Below the pieces are notes generated by a model that saw only the letters and a list, made by a program, of their open reading frames with translations, had not been told where the DNA came from and searched no databases. A stretch of DNA of 27,173 nt from positions 1-27,173 of the forward strand of contig DRGS01000192.1 of the NCBI GenBank assembly GCA_011053245.1, in the 5' to 3' direction. Position 1 is the stretch's first letter, and every line of letters starts with the position of its first letter. The translations under genes were made by a program, and so were the position numbers. Positions 14,571 through 22,748 of the stretch are shown here, one piece after another. Origin of the DNA: Phycisphaerales bacterium (GTDB lineage: Bacteria; Planctomycetota; Phycisphaerae; Sedimentisphaerales; Anaerohalosphaeraceae).

Positions 14571-14834
14571 ATGGATGAAGCTGCATTCGAAAAAAAGATG
14601 AACGAACTGGTCGAAGAGATCAAAGGTTTGCCGGACCCGCAAAGAAAAGAGCTTATCACGCTTGTCAGGAATACCGGTAAAACCCACAATAAGCTCAGAA
14701 AGAGCATGGATCAACTGCAGGAGTCGCTGGACTACCTCAGGGTTTGCGTAAAGTACCTGCTCTTTGATCTGGACGCGACAAGGCGTGAGAACGAGGGCTT
14801 GAAAAAACTGCTCAAGGACCAGCACGGCAGTTAA
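14571..14834 (+). CDS. Small coiled-coil protein, planctomycete type
   Basis: An 87-residue, fully helical, highly charged protein with no signal peptide or membrane segment. It has heptad-like spacing from MNELVEEIKGLPDPQRKELI through NKLRKSMDQLQESLDYLRVC and ends with LLFDLDATRRENEGLKKLLK. I recall similar small proteins with the core SLDYLR...KYLLFDLEATRRE across planctomycetes, of unknown function, but cannot check this. GAGGGG lies 7 nt before the ATG. The gene has its own copy of the leader repeat, so it is probably co-regulated with the PEP-CTERM gene upstream. It could be a structural scaffold or a protein partner, and it has no enzyme motif. Confidence 0.78.
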   Translation: MDEAAFEKKMNELVEEIKGLPDPQRKELITLVRNTGKTHNKLRKSMDQLQESLDYLRVCVKYLLFDLDATRRENEGLKKLLKDQHGS

Positions 14835-14854
14835 TACGCTTATGAAATGTAAAA

Positions 14855-14906
14855 CACCGTCAGATACTTGCGTAGCAATGTTATCTGCGGCGACTGCCTG
14901 ACGGTG
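14855..14906. promoter_or_regulatory. 9-bp inverted repeat between coiled-coil and second PEP-CTERM gene
   Basis: CACCGTCAG (14855-14863) and CTGACGGTG (14898-14906) pair perfectly. The 34-nt loop contains TATCTG, which could pair with CAGATA at the 3' end of the first arm as an alternative structure. GTATTTT follows on the plus strand, so it could act as a weak terminator or attenuator before the gene at 14929. Confidence 0.45.
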
Positions 14907-14928
14907 GTATTTTGGGAAGGTTGGAGTA

Positions 14929-15774
14929 ATGAAAAAGAATAGGCTTATGCCGATGATGTGTTTTGTGTTTGCTTTGGCGGTTTCGCTTGCGCCGGCTGCG
15001 ATGGCGACATATACCGTCCTGTGGGACACATCACACGGGGTTTTTGACGATGGATCCCATAGCTATCAGCCAAGCGATTATTACAGTGAACTGACGGAAA
15101 GCTTAACGAAAGATAACGTTTTTTCTGTGGCCACCACCGGTTCCTCCCCATTTGATCTGACGACTGATTTTTCCGGTATTGATGTTGTCGTGATTTCTGT
15201 TCTCAGTTCGGTTTTTTCTCCGTATGGCGACGCCCTTTATACTGACGAGATAGATGCCCTTGATGCCTTTGTCAGTGGCGGCGGTGGACTGCTTATAATG
15301 GGTGACACTACAACTGCACCTGTTGACAACATTAACCCGCTTGTTAATAGGTTTGGCTTTGAGTCTCTTATCTCGACAGACCTTATATCTGCCGGTAATG
15401 TTAATATCACAGATCTTTCTAATCATGAGATATTTGGCGAAACAGAAGACGGAACAAAAGTAAACCAGGTATCCATGAATGGTGCCTCCGGTTTCAGGTT
15501 CACCCCGTCTAGCTCGGCCATATCAGTCGGTCGCGATGTTGACAGCGGCAAAACAGCCATAGCCATTGCTGAACACGGACTGGGACGAGTGGTGGTAATA
15601 GGTGACAGCAATCTGTGGGCATGGCCACAACCTGTTAGTGCCAATTTTACCTCGGCGGACAATGAGCAGTTTGCGTTGAACACATTTGAGTATCTTGCGG
15701 TGCCGGAACCTGCTACGCTGGTCATATTGGGTATTGGCGGATTTTTCGTTGTCGGGAAAAAGAGGCATCAATAA
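14929..15774 (+). CDS. PEP-CTERM sorting-domain protein with DUF4350/GATase-like fold
   Basis: A 281-residue exported protein. The signal peptide runs to about residue 26 (ending LAPAAMA). The exosortase signal is at the end: VPEPATL, a hydrophobic helix (VILGIGGFFVV) and the basic tail GKKRHQ. The body has an opening strand TVLWDTSHGVFD, a strand GIDVVVISVLSS, a helix DEIDALDAFVSGG and GGLLIMGDTT, the order of the Rossmann-like fold found in DUF4350 and class I glutamine amidotransferase-like proteins. The nucleophile Cys elbow of true amidotransferases is absent, so a binding rather than enzymatic role is likely. GGAG is 5 nt before the ATG. Unlike the preceding two genes, it has no leader palindrome of its own. 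Confidence 0.85.
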   Translation: MKKNRLMPMMCFVFALAVSLAPAAMATYTVLWDTSHGVFDDGSHSYQPSDYYSELTESLTKDNVFSVATTGSSPFDLTTDFSGIDVVVISVLSSVFSPYGDALYTDEIDALDAFVSGGGGLLIMGDTTTAPVDNINPLVNRFGFESLISTDLISAGNVNITDLSNHEIFGETEDGTKVNQVSMNGASGFRFTPSSSAISVGRDVDSGKTAIAIAEHGLGRVVVIGDSNLWAWPQPVSANFTSADNEQFALNTFEYLAVPEPATLVILGIGGFFVVGKKRHQ

Positions 15775-15842
15775 TCACACAAAACAACAGCTATGGCGGA
15801 GTCGGTGTATCCAAGAAATTTATACCGATTCCAGATTGATAG

Positions 15843-15871
15843 TTGACATATTGCCGTTTCAGGCGTAGATT
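15843..15871 (+). promoter_or_regulatory. Promoter of the phosphohexomutase gene
   Basis: Perfect TTGACA (15843-15848), 17-nt spacer, TAGATT (15866-15871), about 47 nt before the transcribed leader of the gene starting at 15925. Confidence 0.6.
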
Positions 15872-15924
15872 ACCATGTATTGACGTTTTTTCATATATGG
15901 TTTGCGTTATTTTTGGAGTGGAAT

Positions 15925-17301
15925 ATGGATCCTTCGATTTTCAAGGCTTATGATATTCGGGGCCTTTACCCTGAACAGTTGGATGAAGAAGCGGCATGGA
16001 AGATCGGGCACGGTGCTGCCCAGTTCCTTCGGTCGTTGCTGAGAGGATATGAGCGTGGCCAGGCTAATGCCCAGAGCGTATGCGTTGGTCGGGATATGCG
16101 GACACACAGCGAATCTGTCGCCAAGGCACTTATCGAGGGCATGAATGCCGCCGGGGCCAATGTCATAGACATCGGAATGATCGACACACCGCAGATGTAC
16201 TTTGCCATCAATCACCTCGGTACCTGCGGTGGCGTACAGGTTACGGCTTCGCATAACGGCCCGAAGTATAATGGTTTTAAGATATCGGGTCTGGACGCAA
16301 AGCCTGTCGGCGTCGATACCGGTCTCAAGGAAATAAAGCACATAGCCACCGCACTTCTGCATACAAAGGCGATCTCAAACGGCTCGGTCGAAAAGTGCGA
16401 CCTGACCGATCATTATCGCAACCATGTTCTTAAGTTCCTGAACCCGAACGTAAAACCTCTTAAGATAGTCGTCGATGCCTCTAATGGAATGGCTGGGAAG
16501 ATGATTCCGGCTCTGTTTTCCGAACTGCCGATAGAGATAATAGGCTTGAACATGACACATGACGGGACGTTTAACCATCCGCCGAATCCGCTCGTCGAAG
16601 CCAATCTTGCCGAGTTGAAAGAAGTTGTCCGGGAAGAGGATGCCGATGCCGGAGTATGTTTTGACGGTGACGCCGACAGATTGATGATGATCGACGAGCA
16701 GGGCAGAAATATCGGATGCGACCTGCTGACGAGCCTGATGGTTCCGTATTTTCTTACGAAGCATCCCAATTCGGCGATCGTTTACGATCTTCGCAGCAGC
16801 CATGTTCTTCAGGAAGAGATCATCAAATATGGCGGCACACCGAGACGCGAACGCGTGGGCCATTCGTTTATGAAAAAGACCCTCCGCGACAGCCATGCCA
16901 TCTTCGGCGGGGAACTGAGCGGGCATTTTTACTATCGCGATAATTTTTACGCCGACTCCGGTATGATAACGCTTGTCCACATGCTCAATATTTTAAGCGA
17001 AGCCGAGGCGCCCATAAGCGAACTGGTTGAGCCTTTGAGAAGATACAGCGGGACCGGCGAGGTTAATTTCGAGGTCGAGAACAAAGAGCTGGCAATGAAA
17101 GAGTTGGCCAGAAAGTACAGCGATGGCAAGTATGACGATCTCGACGGTGTGACGATCCAGTATAAGGACTGGTGGTTTAACTGCCGCCCGAGCAATACCG
17201 AGCCTTTGCTAAGACTTAACGTCGAGGCGAAAACGCCGGAGCTTCTCGAAGAGGTTTTCGCCGAACTTACCGAATATCTCGGCCAGCCGGTGGACCACTA
17301 A
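15925..17301 (+). CDS. Phosphomannomutase/phosphoglucomutase
   Basis: A 458-residue alpha-D-phosphohexomutase that moves phosphate between C6 and C1 of mannose or glucose, feeding nucleotide-sugar and polysaccharide synthesis. The four family loops are present: the phosphoserine loop VTASHNGPKYNGFK (catalytic Ser109), the Mg-binding DGDADR (247-252), the sugar-binding GELSGHFYY (329-337; the GE-S-GH form accepts both glucose and mannose in the PMM/PGM subgroup) and the phosphate-binding RPSNTEP (421-427). The start at 15925 has TGGAGTG 5 nt upstream and opens with the typical SIFKAYDIRGLYPEQL; the longer reading from 15880 only adds a hydrophobic stretch. It is convergent with the next gene, 6 nt away. 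It may supply the nucleotide-sugar dehydrogenase at the right edge. Confidence 0.93.
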   Translation: MDPSIFKAYDIRGLYPEQLDEEAAWKIGHGAAQFLRSLLRGYERGQANAQSVCVGRDMRTHSESVAKALIEGMNAAGANVIDIGMIDTPQMYFAINHLGTCGGVQVTASHNGPKYNGFKISGLDAKPVGVDTGLKEIKHIATALLHTKAISNGSVEKCDLTDHYRNHVLKFLNPNVKPLKIVVDASNGMAGKMIPALFSELPIEIIGLNMTHDGTFNHPPNPLVEANLAELKEVVREEDADAGVCFDGDADRLMMIDEQGRNIGCDLLTSLMVPYFLTKHPNSAIVYDLRSSHVLQEEIIKYGGTPRRERVGHSFMKKTLRDSHAIFGGELSGHFYYRDNFYADSGMITLVHMLNILSEAEAPISELVEPLRRYSGTGEVNFEVENKELAMKELARKYSDGKYDDLDGVTIQYKDWWFNCRPSNTEPLLRLNVEAKTPELLEEVFAELTEYLGQPVDH

Positions 17302-17307
17302 TTTCTG

Positions 17308-17940
17308 CTATCGCAGGTACTGGTTAAACTTTTTTTCCGTACCTATTGTCGTTTCGGGTCCGTGGCCAGTGTAAACTTTCGTTTCGTCGGGGAGAACCAG
17401 GAGCTTTTTCTTTATCCCTGAGATAAGTTGGGCGTAATTGCCGCCGGGGAAATCCGTCCTGCCGATCGACATAGCGAAAAGCGTATCGCCCGCAAAGAGG
17501 ATCCCATCGTCTTTTGCGTAAAGACATATTCCGCCCTGTGTGTGTCCGGGTGTGTGCATGACGTCAAATTTTATACCCGCAAATTCGATGGGGCCATCTT
17601 CTTCGATGATGATATCGGCAGGTTCGGTCTCAAAGGACGCGCCTGTAAGCGCCGAAAGATTCGCCTGAGTGTCGTTGAGCATATCGGCATCCTGAACATG
17701 GATCGCGACTTTAATATCGGGCCAGTTTTCCCTGAGCAGATTGAGACCGGCGATGTGGTCGGCGTGACCGTGGGTAAGAATAACCGCTATTGGGTTGAGA
17801 TTCTTTTCCTTAATAAAGTCTATCAACGGCTGCGGCGACAGGCCGGTATCGATCACCAGGCAATCGGCAGCATCTTCATTAGCCGTAACACAGTAGCTAT
17901 TGGTCTGGTAATCACCGAGAATAATATTATGTATCTGCAT
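17308..17940 (-). CDS. Metallo-beta-lactamase-fold hydrolase, glyoxalase-II-like
   Basis: A 210-residue soluble metallo-hydrolase. The metal-binding motif THGHADH (56-62; His57, His59, Asp61, His62) is intact, with the further ligands His134 (HTPGHTQGG), Asp153 (LFAGDTLF) and His194 (YTGHGPETTIG). The length and the GRTDFPGG segment match the short GloB-like subgroup (YcbL type) that is widespread in bacteria, whose substrates are often unknown thioesters; the C-terminal glutathione-binding domain of true glyoxalase II is missing. GAGGTG lies 5 nt before the ATG, and a good promoter lies 24 nt upstream. It stands alone, convergent with the mutase gene and divergent from the transporter. Confidence 0.9.
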   Translation of the reverse strand: MQIHNIILGDYQTNSYCVTANEDAADCLVIDTGLSPQPLIDFIKEKNLNPIAVILTHGHADHIAGLNLLRENWPDIKVAIHVQDADMLNDTQANLSALTGASFETEPADIIIEEDGPIEFAGIKFDVMHTPGHTQGGICLYAKDDGILFAGDTLFAMSIGRTDFPGGNYAQLISGIKKKLLVLPDETKVYTGHGPETTIGTEKKFNQYLR

Positions 17941-17963
17941 AGTTCACCTCGTAAAAGACAGTG

Positions 17964-17992
17964 AGTTTACCATAAAGAATCTGACTCGTCAA
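17964..17992 (-). promoter_or_regulatory. Promoter of the metallo-hydrolase gene
   Basis: Minus strand: TTGACG (17992-17987), 17-nt spacer, TAAACT (17969-17964); the ATG is at 17940. Confidence 0.65.
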
Positions 17993-18074
17993 ATCCGATT
18001 TTTTACTTTTCATTGCGAATAAACATTGCATAAGCATTGGCAATCTGTTAGAAGTATGCTTTAAGGCTGCTTTG

Positions 18075-19424
18075 ATGGAAAATACTGAAATACAAAATGC
18101 TGGTAAGGCCTCGCGTTGGGTTGATGTGCCTTTTGCGCCGCGGCGGTTCCCGTTTTTTTACGGCTGGGTGATCGCCGCCGCTGCCACACTTGGGATCATC
18201 GCAAGCATTCCCGGCCAGACTATGAGCGTAGGCGTCTTTACCGACTATCTGCTCCCTGCACTTGGTCTGACTCGCGAACAACTCAGCCGCACATATATGT
18301 TCGGCACGATCGCCGCCGGTATCCTGCTGCCGCTTGCAGGCAGACTGCTCGACCGCATAGGGACGCGTGCTATGATAGTGACCGCTACCCTTGGCCTTGG
18401 CGTAAGTCTCTGTATTCTTTCCTATTCCGATCGCATTGCCCGAAGCATATCCGTCGATATTTTCACGACCATGATCGTTGTAACCCTGTGCTTTATGCTG
18501 GTTCGTTTTTTCGGTCAGGGTTGTATCACGATGGCCTCACGAATATCTATCGGCAAATGGTTCAATCACAAAAGAGGTCTTGCGACGGCGATATCGGGTG
18601 TGCCGGTATCGTTTGCTTTCAGCATAGCTCCCCTTGCTCTCAATGAACTGATCGGGATATTTCAGTGGCGAGGCGCCCTGGTCGCCTTAGGACTTATGGT
18701 AGGCGTCGGCATGGGTCTTATCGGATGGTTGTTTTATCGCGATAACCCCGAGCAGTGCGGCTTGGTGATGGATGGAATTACCGATGAGGCCTGGCTGAAA
18801 AAACACCCTGTTAGCGTTAGTGAAACTGTAAAGGAGTTAACCCGGAGCGAAGCTGCAAAGACGCTTACCTTCTGGGTGTTCAGTTTCGGAATGGCTTCAC
18901 ACGCCCTGATGATCACTGCTATAACATTTAATATTACCTCCATAGGCTCGGAGATGGGGCGGAGCCGCGAGCAGGCTTTCACCATTTTTCTGCCAATGGC
19001 GGTTATCAGTATTGTGACACGATTCGTTAGCGGATGGATGTGCGACAGGACCAGGACAAAGATCAAATGGCTCCTTGTTGTCATGATGCTGACGCAGGCA
19101 CTTGGAACGATCGGAGTTGTATTGTTTAGCACGAATATCGGCTGGGCACTTACCGCGGCAGGCTATGGGATATGCGGGGGATTGTTTGGAACTATATTCA
19201 ATGTTGCATGGCCGAGATTCTTCGGAAGAAAACACTTAGGGGCAGTTAGCGGTCTTACGATGTCGATAATTGTCTTTGCAAGCGCCATCGGACCATGGTT
19301 CTTCAGTATTGGCCACAACATCACGCAAAGCTATCAGCAGGTCACGGCCCTGTGCCTGCTCATGCCGTTATTGATAGGCCTTGCCGCTACAAGATCCGAA
19401 AACCCGCAGGAAAAGTTCGCATAG
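18075..19424 (+). CDS. Major facilitator superfamily transporter
   Basis: A 449-residue membrane protein with about twelve hydrophobic helices and the two-halves layout of MFS carriers. The first helix begins FFYGWVIAAAATLGIIAS, and the loop after helix 2 reads GRLLDRIGTRAM, the MFS motif A (G-x-L-x-D-R-x-G-x-R); a second-half copy is GWMCDRTRTK. The FYGW opening is typical of the monocarboxylate/oxalate-formate (OFA-like) branch, so a small organic acid is a possible substrate, but this is weak evidence. The ATG at 18075 is preferred over the adjacent TTG. It is divergent from the metallo-hydrolase and convergent with the terminase-like gene. No terminator was found in the 28-nt gap to it. 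Confidence 0.85.
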   Translation: MENTEIQNAGKASRWVDVPFAPRRFPFFYGWVIAAAATLGIIASIPGQTMSVGVFTDYLLPALGLTREQLSRTYMFGTIAAGILLPLAGRLLDRIGTRAMIVTATLGLGVSLCILSYSDRIARSISVDIFTTMIVVTLCFMLVRFFGQGCITMASRISIGKWFNHKRGLATAISGVPVSFAFSIAPLALNELIGIFQWRGALVALGLMVGVGMGLIGWLFYRDNPEQCGLVMDGITDEAWLKKHPVSVSETVKELTRSEAAKTLTFWVFSFGMASHALMITAITFNITSIGSEMGRSREQAFTIFLPMAVISIVTRFVSGWMCDRTRTKIKWLLVVMMLTQALGTIGVVLFSTNIGWALTAAGYGICGGLFGTIFNVAWPRFFGRKHLGAVSGLTMSIIVFASAIGPWFFSIGHNITQSYQQVTALCLLMPLLIGLAATRSENPQEKFA

Positions 19425-19452
19425 CTTATTAGCTGCATCAGGTCTTCGCGGT

Positions 19453-20940
19453 TCAATATCGCCTGCTCTTGACCTTTGCATTCCTTTGATAATTTACAAA
19501 GAAATACCGCAGAGCGTCAATCGGATGGTCGTAAACACCGTCTTTGAGCGGCAGTTCGCTGGTAGCTGTAACACTTTTATCGTCCGGATAGTGATAGCAC
19601 TGCATCGACTCGATCAGCCTTACACAATTCGGCGATATCTTCAGTTTGCTGCTGCCGTCGCCTGCGCGAATCGCCCTTCGAACAAGCTCGATCCCTTCGA
19701 GTATCGTACTCCTGCGATATTTGGTCACGATCCCCATCGCCCGCAACTCTTTAACCGCACTCGTACCGGTAACGTCGTTTCTGCCGGCACCTGCGGGGTC
19801 GCAAAATGTCGCCGCGATACTTTCTTCGCCGATCGGATACCGCCGTTTCAATTCTTCACCGTGGGCCGCGACAGCGACCTTGCTGCGTACATACTCATCG
19901 ATCACATATACGTTGCCCTTCAGGTCGGTCTGCAGCCACAGGCATACGAAAGGATTTACGAATCCAAAATCGATCGCCCGATACAGCGGCAGGTTCGGAT
20001 CGTAGCCGATGTCGGCGATGTGTATCTCAGGGTCAAAATCGGCGAACACCACATTTTCCAGCAGCGGACGCATACAGAGCATTTCAGCTTCGAAACTTGC
20101 CCGGCTGCTGCGCCGCATCTGTGTGATGCAGTCATCGATCTTCAAATATCCGTTTGCTTTCTTTGCCTTTGCTCCGCAATCGGACCACAGCGGACAAGTT
20201 GAGCAGTTTCTGCCTGCACACTTTTCGATGACCTCCCAAAGGCACCACTTAAATATGGGCGTACCGATCTCATTTGCCTGTGTGATAAGTTTCTGCATCA
20301 AGCCGTAGGGACGATGCATGGTACTTATGGTCTCCATCGCGGCGGTTATGTTCTCCGTGCTTTGGGTAATGAATTTTGCGGCTGTGAAAACCTGTTCGTC
20401 AAACAGCTCCACCTCGTCGCATCGCAGTTTGTGGATGTGGCGTCCGCGAACGCTCTTGGACGATTGCGGAAGCACCTCTACCGATGAACCGTTTGAAAAC
20501 GCGCACCTTTCCTTTAGCATGGCTCCTGAAAGAGAATCCTCAAATCCGCGATGGACAAAACTCGAAAGATATTCATACATCCTGTTGGATTGTTCGAGCG
20601 AACCGCCGAGGATTCGGACCTGGCAGTTGGGCTTAAAGATGCAGTCCAGCAAGGTGGCGATAGCGGCAAGTTCGGTCTTGCCCCCTCCGCGGTTTGCCCA
20701 TACTACTAAGTCCCCGTTTGTTCTTGCTTTGTCTGCAGTTGCGAAATCCGTACTGAAACAGTACCACAGATAATCCATCGGCGAGCTATGCCCTTGGCAA
20801 TGTACCGCAAACGGCACATCGATCCCCAAAAAAACCTTGACGTAATTACGCAGATCCTGTTTCGTCATCGGCATCGTATATCTAAGGTTGCCGAAAATAT
20901 TTTCCGCCTCTTTGATCTGTGGTGATGTACGTTCTGTCAT
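19453..20940 (-). CDS. Phage-type large terminase-like ATPase/nuclease
   Basis: A 495-residue protein with the two-domain plan of phage large terminases. The N-terminal ATPase has the deviant Walker A NRGGGKT (83-89), a Walker B region HKLRCDEVELF (Asp175, Glu176) and a coupling-motif-like ETISTMHRPYG (203-213). The RNase H-like nuclease follows with its three acidic motifs: RAIDFGFVNP (Asp324), FCDPAGAGRND (Asp381) and YDHPIDALRYF (Asp475). Between the domains is a cysteine set, Cys241, 246, 249 and 255, that could hold zinc or an iron-sulfur cluster. All catalytic positions are kept, so it is not a decayed remnant. Its ATG overlaps the stop of the small-terminase-like gene (ATGA). No portal, capsid or tail gene follows; the next gene is a convergent transporter. 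Its role outside a virus is unknown. Confidence 0.87.
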   Translation of the reverse strand: MTERTSPQIKEAENIFGNLRYTMPMTKQDLRNYVKVFLGIDVPFAVHCQGHSSPMDYLWYCFSTDFATADKARTNGDLVVWANRGGGKTELAAIATLLDCIFKPNCQVRILGGSLEQSNRMYEYLSSFVHRGFEDSLSGAMLKERCAFSNGSSVEVLPQSSKSVRGRHIHKLRCDEVELFDEQVFTAAKFITQSTENITAAMETISTMHRPYGLMQKLITQANEIGTPIFKWCLWEVIEKCAGRNCSTCPLWSDCGAKAKKANGYLKIDDCITQMRRSSRASFEAEMLCMRPLLENVVFADFDPEIHIADIGYDPNLPLYRAIDFGFVNPFVCLWLQTDLKGNVYVIDEYVRSKVAVAAHGEELKRRYPIGEESIAATFCDPAGAGRNDVTGTSAVKELRAMGIVTKYRRSTILEGIELVRRAIRAGDGSSKLKISPNCVRLIESMQCYHYPDDKSVTATSELPLKDGVYDHPIDALRYFFVNYQRNAKVKSRRY

Positions 20941-21362
20941 GGTTTTTGGCCTTTCGCTAATACTTCCAATAGTTTGCCTGCAAGTTCCGGCGCTATGATC
21001 TGGCGGCCTTTCTCGTTGTCCAAATGATCCGTGGGTTTTTTCCGAGCCCTTTCGATCGGCAGCGAAATAATATCAACGCAGGCCTTGCGGGCGGTCTCTT
21101 CCTTTTTGTCTTGGGTTAACTCAACAAGTTTTGACGCTGCCACGGATGCGTACCTTGCTATGAGGAGCCTGCCCTTAAGTCTTGACGATCTGATCCGGGA
21201 TTCCATCTCGTTTACGAAAACCTCGTCGGCCATCCATTTGTGGAACAGTCTTTTTGTGAGTTTGTATTTCTCGATGATCTCATATTCTTCAAGATTTCCG
21301 AGGAAAAGTTCATCTACAACATCGAACTGCTTTTTATTCAGTTTTCCATTATCTGTTTTCAT
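20937..21362 (-). CDS. Small-terminase-like helix-turn-helix protein
   Basis: A 141-residue basic helical protein. Residues 12-50 (FDVVDELFLGNLEEYEIIEK then YKLTKRLFHKWMADEVFVNE) form a helix-turn-helix of the phBC6A51 type used by small terminase subunits, and the following helices (RIRSSRLKGRLLIARYASVA) fit the oligomerisation part. The start at 21362 gives an ATGA overlap with the ParB-like gene and has GAGGAG 4 nt upstream; the longer in-frame start at 21401 lies inside that gene. It is followed by the large terminase with another ATGA overlap. A DNA-recognition subunit for the large terminase is the natural reading, supported by order and overlap but not by a diagnostic motif. Confidence 0.7.
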   Translation of the reverse strand: MKTDNGKLNKKQFDVVDELFLGNLEEYEIIEKYKLTKRLFHKWMADEVFVNEMESRIRSSRLKGRLLIARYASVAASKLVELTQDKKEETARKACVDIISLPIERARKKPTDHLDNEKGRQIIAPELAGKLLEVLAKGQKP

Positions 21363-21979
21363 CTTCTCCTCGCCTGACGTAAAATTTCCACAATTGCCCA
21401 CGCCCTTTTCTGCGCACCTGTCCCTTTTGATCCCGGGTCGATCGCCTCTTTAAGAGTGCTGTTAACTATCTTTTTTTGCTCGTCCGTAAGAAAGAACACC
21501 AACGCGTTTAGCATACACTTATTCAGTATGGTTATCCTTTTGGGCGTCTGGCCCAGAGTCTTTAGGTGCTCGATACTTTTTCGGCTGTCCGGAAGCATCC
21601 TTGACAGACTCTTAATATCAAGCCGTCTGCTCAACTGCTTTATGAGTTCGCTTTTCTTGTGCAGATCGTCGTTTCCGCTAAGACGGTTCAGCGTCGAAAG
21701 CAGGACAAGGGTCTCGTCGTCACTTACATCCCAGATGAGACAATCCGCCCTTTCGGTCCCAAGCTCTTCAAGTGCCTTTTTGCGATGGTGTCCGTTAATG
21801 ATCTCAAAACAACCATCCTTTTTCGGATGTCGCCGGACAACGATCGGTTCGTAATTGCCGCTGCGGCCGATATGACTTGTCAATTTCTTAAGCGCCGAAC
21901 CCGCCATGCGGTTGGGATTGGCCGGGTGAGCGATCAGCTTGTCAAGACTGATGGACTCGATCTTACTTTGTGTTTGCAT
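21359..21979 (-). CDS. ParB/Srx-fold nuclease-like domain protein
   Basis: A 206-residue protein. The N-terminal ~95 residues form a ParB/sulfiredoxin-like domain: IAHPANPNRM (16-25), NYEPIVVRRHP (42-52) and FEIINGHHRKKALEELG (58-74), where GHHR replaces the usual GERR/GHRR loop that binds nucleotide. A helical part follows (LSTLNRLSGNDDLHKKSELI), typical of stand-alone ParB-like proteins in phages and mobile elements. No ParA partner is nearby, so plasmid partition is unlikely. AAGGAG lies 9 nt before the ATG. The gene overlaps the GNAT gene by 17 nt and the small-terminase-like gene by 4 nt. Proteins with this fold include DNA nucleases, CTP-binding switches and kinases, and the activity here cannot be decided by eye. 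Confidence 0.85.
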   Translation of the reverse strand: MQTQSKIESISLDKLIAHPANPNRMAGSALKKLTSHIGRSGNYEPIVVRRHPKKDGCFEIINGHHRKKALEELGTERADCLIWDVSDDETLVLLSTLNRLSGNDDLHKKSELIKQLSRRLDIKSLSRMLPDSRKSIEHLKTLGQTPKRITILNKCMLNALVFFLTDEQKKIVNSTLKEAIDPGSKGTGAQKRAWAIVEILRQARRR

Positions 21980-22748
21980 TGTGTTGACTCCTTTTAATAG
22001 TTAACGGGATTTGTGGATTTCGCCAGATATAATATGCCGGCCTCGATGAGAGCTTGCCGAGTACAAAACTTGTCCGGTCAATGCCCTCAGCCATATTCCT
22101 TCGCTTGCCGTAAGCCTGAAGGAAATCGTGAAACTGTTTTTTAATGAAATCTTTGTGGGCGGACGAAAGTCCCTTAAGCTTATCATGAACGCCTCTCGGA
22201 TCCGTAAAGTGCGTCTCATCGATACCGACCATTCCAAACGCTTCGCTCAGTTTCGCGCAGTGCAGCGATAGTCTCGCCGCGAACTTTTTCATCCCCGCCT
22301 TTTCGAAAAACGGATTGACCTGTCCCATCACCGCAAGCGCCTCGATCACAGACACATCGAGTTTCGCTAATGTTTCGCGTACGAGATAACTCGCCAGAGC
22401 CAGACCGCGGTACCTCGGATCGATAATAACCCTGCCTATGCACCTGATGTTTTCGTTGACCAGTTGAAGCTGCGCCCTTCTATCCCCGAACTGGGCGAAC
22501 ACTCCGTCGGTTGCGACATTGCGAAGCGCAAGATTCGGCGACGGCATTGAATAAACGATGATCCCGACGATAATTCTTCCCTCGTTGAATCTACTGCGTA
22601 CGGGATGCGTATCGACGAGAGCATACATCGCCTTATATGGCCCAAGGCGGCCACTGCGATAATGATACTGACTCAGCTTGCTATACTCATTGGCCCCTGC
22701 CGGTACGATCTGAAGATGACTTGTTGCGCTGCATTTATGCCGATCCAT
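21963..22748 (-). CDS. GNAT-fold protein, possibly Mom-like or COG2401-type
   Basis: A 261-residue protein with an acetyltransferase-like core. Motif A is visible at NENIRCIGRVIIDPRYRGLA (98-117) with the acyl-CoA loop R112-Y-R-G-L-A117, followed by LASYLVRETL; motif B is NPFFEKAGMKKF (145-156). The N-terminal half has HYRSGRLGPYKAMYALV (29-45) and IIVGIIVYSMPSPNLALRN (59-77), unlike ordinary small acetyltransferases. The C-terminal ~80 residues are basic and helical. The start at 22748 is preferred over 22778 because AGAGGGGGG sits just before it. It overlaps the ABC ATPase gene by 14 nt. I recall COG2401 as an ABC ATPase fused to a GNAT domain; here the two would be separate genes. Phage Mu Mom, a DNA-base modifier, is also GNAT-like. 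The substrate is unknown. Confidence 0.75.
   Translation of the reverse strand: MDRHKCSATSHLQIVPAGANEYSKLSQYHYRSGRLGPYKAMYALVDTHPVRSRFNEGRIIVGIIVYSMPSPNLALRNVATDGVFAQFGDRRAQLQLVNENIRCIGRVIIDPRYRGLALASYLVRETLAKLDVSVIEALAVMGQVNPFFEKAGMKKFAARLSLHCAKLSEAFGMVGIDETHFTDPRGVHDKLKGLSSAHKDFIKKQFHDFLQAYGKRRNMAEGIDRTSFVLGKLSSRPAYYIWRNPQIPLTIKRSQHNANTK

Noticed and set aside
21359..21979. Plasmid or chromosome partition ParB
   Set aside because: No ParA gene or parS-like site (TGTTNCACGTGAAACA) is nearby, and the C-terminal half is not that of chromosomal ParB.
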